A DNA stretch of 7,098 nucleotides from the NCBI GenBank assembly GCA_902475445.1, contig CABRZN010000098.1:1-7098 (forward strand). The letters run 5' to 3'. The notes under the pieces are model-generated. The model was not told the origin of the DNA. It saw only the letters and a program-made list of their open reading frames with translations, and did not search any database. The DNA is from an uncultured Collinsella sp. Lineage in GTDB: Bacteria > Actinomycetota > Coriobacteriia > Coriobacteriales > Coriobacteriaceae. This document shows, one piece after another, positions 4,876 through 7,098 of the stretch (position 1 is the stretch's first letter; every line of letters starts with the position of its first letter). Made by a program: the position numbers and the translations under genes.

Positions 4876-6318
4876 GTGCTTAATAGATTCCGCATCCTTG
4901 TCGCCTGTGCTTTGACCTTCGCGCTTTGCTGGGTGCCGGGATTTGCGTTTGCTGGGGACGCTGAGGACGGGGCCCAGGTTGCTGCGACTGCTCATGGGCT
5001 TTCCTATGGGATCGAGGGTTTTGAGCGGTTGGCCAAGGGGACCGCTCGTGCCATGGAGGGCCAGCCTGAGGGCTACCGGTTTCCCGTTGACGAGGACGTG
5101 GACCTTGTAGTGGCGCCTGCTGCCGATCGCGTTGTGGTGTGGATATCGCCCAAGGCGATCGAGAGGTATGGATTGGATCCGCAGAACAACGAGTGCGTAT
5201 CGGGTCTCAAGGCCCTCGTCTGTGAGCTCGACAGCGCAAACTGTATGGGAGGTGCGCAGCTAGGGGACGTGGATCTTCCTTGGTATGTCACGGCGGAAAC
5301 AACGTTTGATGCCGGCGGGTATACCTATGGCTTTGACGAGCGCGGTGCGGATGGGGGCCGCTATGTGGTGATTGCATCAGCCTCGGGTGATGCCAAAGGC
5401 GGCGCGCGTTGGCTTGATAGCGCTCAAATGGTAGAAGCATCGTCTGTCGTGTTGCGGGATGAGCAGGGGCCCTTGACCTCTCTGGCCTCCTTATTGGGCG
5501 GCATCGACTACCGACCGTTTTGGGTGTCCATTAAAACGAGCGGCCTTGCCCTGCTGATCTCCTTTGCGCTGGGCCTGTTTGCCGCGTGGAAGACCATGGG
5601 CACCTCGAGTCGCATCAAGGGCCTGCTCGACTCGGTCTTTACCATCCCCATGGTGTTGCCGCCCACGGTCTGCGGCTTTCTGCTCCTTATGCTGTTTGGC
5701 CGCTCGACCGGGGTGGGCCAGTGGCTTATCGCGCACGGCGTCTCGATTGTCTTTACGTGGCCGGCGGCGGTGATCTCTGCCGTGGTGGTATCGTTTCCCC
5801 TGGTCTACCGTACGGCGCTCGGCGCCTTTGAGAGCTTCGGCACGCAAATGCTCGATGCGGCGCGCACGCTGGGCTGGTCCGAGCGACGCATCTTCACCAA
5901 ACTCATGATGCCGCTCGGCTGGCCCTCGATTGCCGCCGGCACGGTGCTCGCCTTTGCCCGCGCCATGGGCGAGTTTGGCTGCACCCTGTTCTTTGCGGGC
6001 AACTATGCCGGTATTACGCAGACTATTCCCATTGCGATTTACTTTGAATGGATGGGCGGCAATACGTCGGTGGCCCTCTTTTGGGTCGTGGTCGTAATAG
6101 CGTTCAGCTTCCTAGTCATCCTGTTCATCAACATGTACACGGCGCATTCGCAAAAATACCGCGAGCGTGGCCTTTCCCGTGCGGAACGTAAGCAGGCCAA
6201 AGATCTCGCCGGACAGGGCGATTCACTCGACCCGGCGGGCGGTGATGCCTTGCGTATCGATCGCGAGGCACTGGCCGAGCTCATGCGCGATGAGCCCGCT
6301 ATGCAGGGAGGTCGATAG
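4876..6318 (+). CDS. modB: Molybdate ABC transporter permease ModB with a large N-terminal extracytoplasmic extension
   Basis: Predicted 480 residues, about twice a usual ModB (about 225-270). Residues 1-26 form a signal-peptide-like segment ending in AFA. Residues about 27-210 are hydrophilic, match no domain I recognise and contain Cys107, Cys116 and Cys123. The permease core follows: five hydrophobic segments at about 217-238, 255-274, 288-314, 349-367 and 398-421. The EAA coupling loop DAARTLGW...MMPLGWPSI lies at about 327-351 and FARAMGEFG at about 360-368. The last 58 or so residues are charged and probably cytoplasmic. ModB forms the channel through which ModA-delivered oxyanion passes, powered by ModC. 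The GTG at 4876 is chosen because GGAG (4866-4869) lies 6 bases upstream and the signal begins there; the frame is open from a GTG at 4807 overlapping the modA stop. Glycine codons change abruptly between the extension and the core. Confidence 0.9.
   Translation: MLNRFRILVACALTFALCWVPGFAFAGDAEDGAQVAATAHGLSYGIEGFERLAKGTARAMEGQPEGYRFPVDEDVDLVVAPAADRVVVWISPKAIERYGLDPQNNECVSGLKALVCELDSANCMGGAQLGDVDLPWYVTAETTFDAGGYTYGFDERGADGGRYVVIASASGDAKGGARWLDSAQMVEASSVVLRDEQGPLTSLASLLGGIDYRPFWVSIKTSGLALLISFALGLFAAWKTMGTSSRIKGLLDSVFTIPMVLPPTVCGFLLLMLFGRSTGVGQWLIAHGVSIVFTWPAAVISAVVVSFPLVYRTALGAFESFGTQMLDAARTLGWSERRIFTKLMMPLGWPSIAAGTVLAFARAMGEFGCTLFFAGNYAGITQTIPIAIYFEWMGGNTSVALFWVVVVIAFSFLVILFINMYTAHSQKYRERGLSRAERKQAKDLAGQGDSLDPAGGDALRIDREALAELMRDEPAMQGGR
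6306..6312 (+). promoter_or_regulatory. Ribosome binding site of modC inside the modB end
   Basis: GGGAGGT lies in the last codons of modB, 9 bases before the modC ATG. It supports the ATG at 6322 and tight operon coupling. Confidence 0.75.
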
Positions 6319-6321
6319 GCC

Positions 6322-7098
6322 ATGTCACTCGTTCTGGACATAAAAAAGCGCTATCCGGGGTTTATGCTCGATATGCAGCTTGAGGCCGGCGAGGAGCGTG
6401 TGGCGCTGCTTGGTGCCTCGGGCTGCGGCAAGAGCTGCACGCTGCGCTGCATTGCCGGCGTGGAGACGCCCGACGAGGGCAAGATCGTCGTCAACGGCGT
6501 GACCTTTTTTGACTCGGCGGCTGGCATCAACCTGTCACCCCAGGAGCGAAAATGCGCCCTGTTGTTTCAAAACTATCAGCTGTTTCCCAACATGACGGTG
6601 GCCGATAACGTATGCGCCGGTGTAAAGGATGCTGGCGACGCCGCCGCGCGCAAAAAGCTCGCCGAGCGCTATTTGGGCATTTTCGGTCTGGCCGATTTTG
6701 TCGATCGCTACCCCGCGCGACTCTCGGGCGGGCAGCAGCAACGCGTGGCGCTTGCGCGCATGGTGGCGGCGCATCCGGGCATTTTTATGTTCGACGAGCC
6801 CATGAGCGCGCTCGATTCCTATCTTAAGAGCGCGCTCGAACAGAACATGCTCGACCTGTTCGATGTGTGCAACCGTACCGTGCTCTACGTGAGCCACGAC
6901 ATCGACGAAGCGTGCCGTCTGTGCGAGCGCATTTGTGTGATGCACGACGGGCATATGGAGGAGATCGGCTCCGTCGAGGACGTGGTCAGCCGGCCGCAAA
7001 CCTTGGCTGCGCTGCGCCTGACGGGCTGCAAGAATACGAGCCGCGCGCGCAAGATCGGCGACGAAGAAGTTGAGGCCCTCGACTGGGGCATGACCTTC
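6322..7098 (+). CDS. modC: Molybdate ABC transporter ATP-binding protein ModC (cut by right edge)
   Basis: The first 259 residues are visible, with no stop before the edge. ModC is the cytoplasmic ATPase that drives ModB. All ABC motifs are present: Walker A GASGCGKS (31-38), Q-loop LLFQNYQLFPN (80-90, Gln83), signature LSGGQQQRVALAR (134-146), Walker B IFMFDEP (154-160, Glu159), D-loop SALD (162-165) and the switch His192 in VSHDIDEA. After Walker A the usual Thr is Cys39 (GKSC), outside the strict P-loop consensus, so ATPase activity should be intact. From about 234 the sequence TGCKNTSRARKIG and then EALDWG resembles the start of a C-terminal accessory domain found in one ModC subgroup; the rest is outside the window. 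The start lies 3 bases after the modB stop. Confidence 0.93.
   Translation, partial: MSLVLDIKKRYPGFMLDMQLEAGEERVALLGASGCGKSCTLRCIAGVETPDEGKIVVNGVTFFDSAAGINLSPQERKCALLFQNYQLFPNMTVADNVCAGVKDAGDAAARKKLAERYLGIFGLADFVDRYPARLSGGQQQRVALARMVAAHPGIFMFDEPMSALDSYLKSALEQNMLDLFDVCNRTVLYVSHDIDEACRLCERICVMHDGHMEEIGSVEDVVSRPQTLAALRLTGCKNTSRARKIGDEEVEALDWGMTF

Overview
The window looks like chromosomal DNA from a GC-rich bacterium, probably an actinobacterium of the Coriobacteriia (Collinsella-like). This is an inference from composition, from the Tat-type lipoprotein signal on ModA, and from the style of the ModC and MoeA sequences. No rRNA or tRNA gene, mobile element or CRISPR array is visible, so the taxon is not proven.

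Left part (about 1-1771, minus strand): the 5' end of a diacylglycerol-kinase/YegS-type lipid kinase gene runs off the left edge. Upstream of it on the same strand is a complete CLC-family anion transporter gene. The CLC pore motifs (GNNLV, GREGA, GFQGGEVTP) resemble the fluoride/proton antiporter branch (CLC-F) more than the chloride branch. A roughly 210-base intergenic region (1772-1981) separates this pair from the divergent plus-strand genes and carries promoter-like boxes and small hairpins.

Right part (1982-7098, plus strand): this is a molybdenum locus. moeA and a mogA/moaB-family gene, only 10 bases apart, encode the last two steps of molybdenum cofactor assembly: MPT adenylylation and molybdate insertion. 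A hairpin plus T-tract ends that unit. An AT-rich control region follows, with a perfect TATAAT and two 18-bp dyads of the same 7-4-7 layout. It precedes modA-modB-modC, the molybdate (or tungstate) ABC importer; modC is cut by the right edge. ModABC would bring in the oxyanion that MogA and MoeA put into the cofactor.

The most unusual items are: (1) ModB, which carries a signal/anchor helix and about 190 residues of unrecognised, probably extracytoplasmic sequence before an otherwise standard permease core, with a sharp change of glycine codon use at the junction; (2) the paired palindromes around the modA promoter, which do not look like the classical ModE box; and (3) the CLC-F-like transporter without a recognisable fluoride riboswitch.
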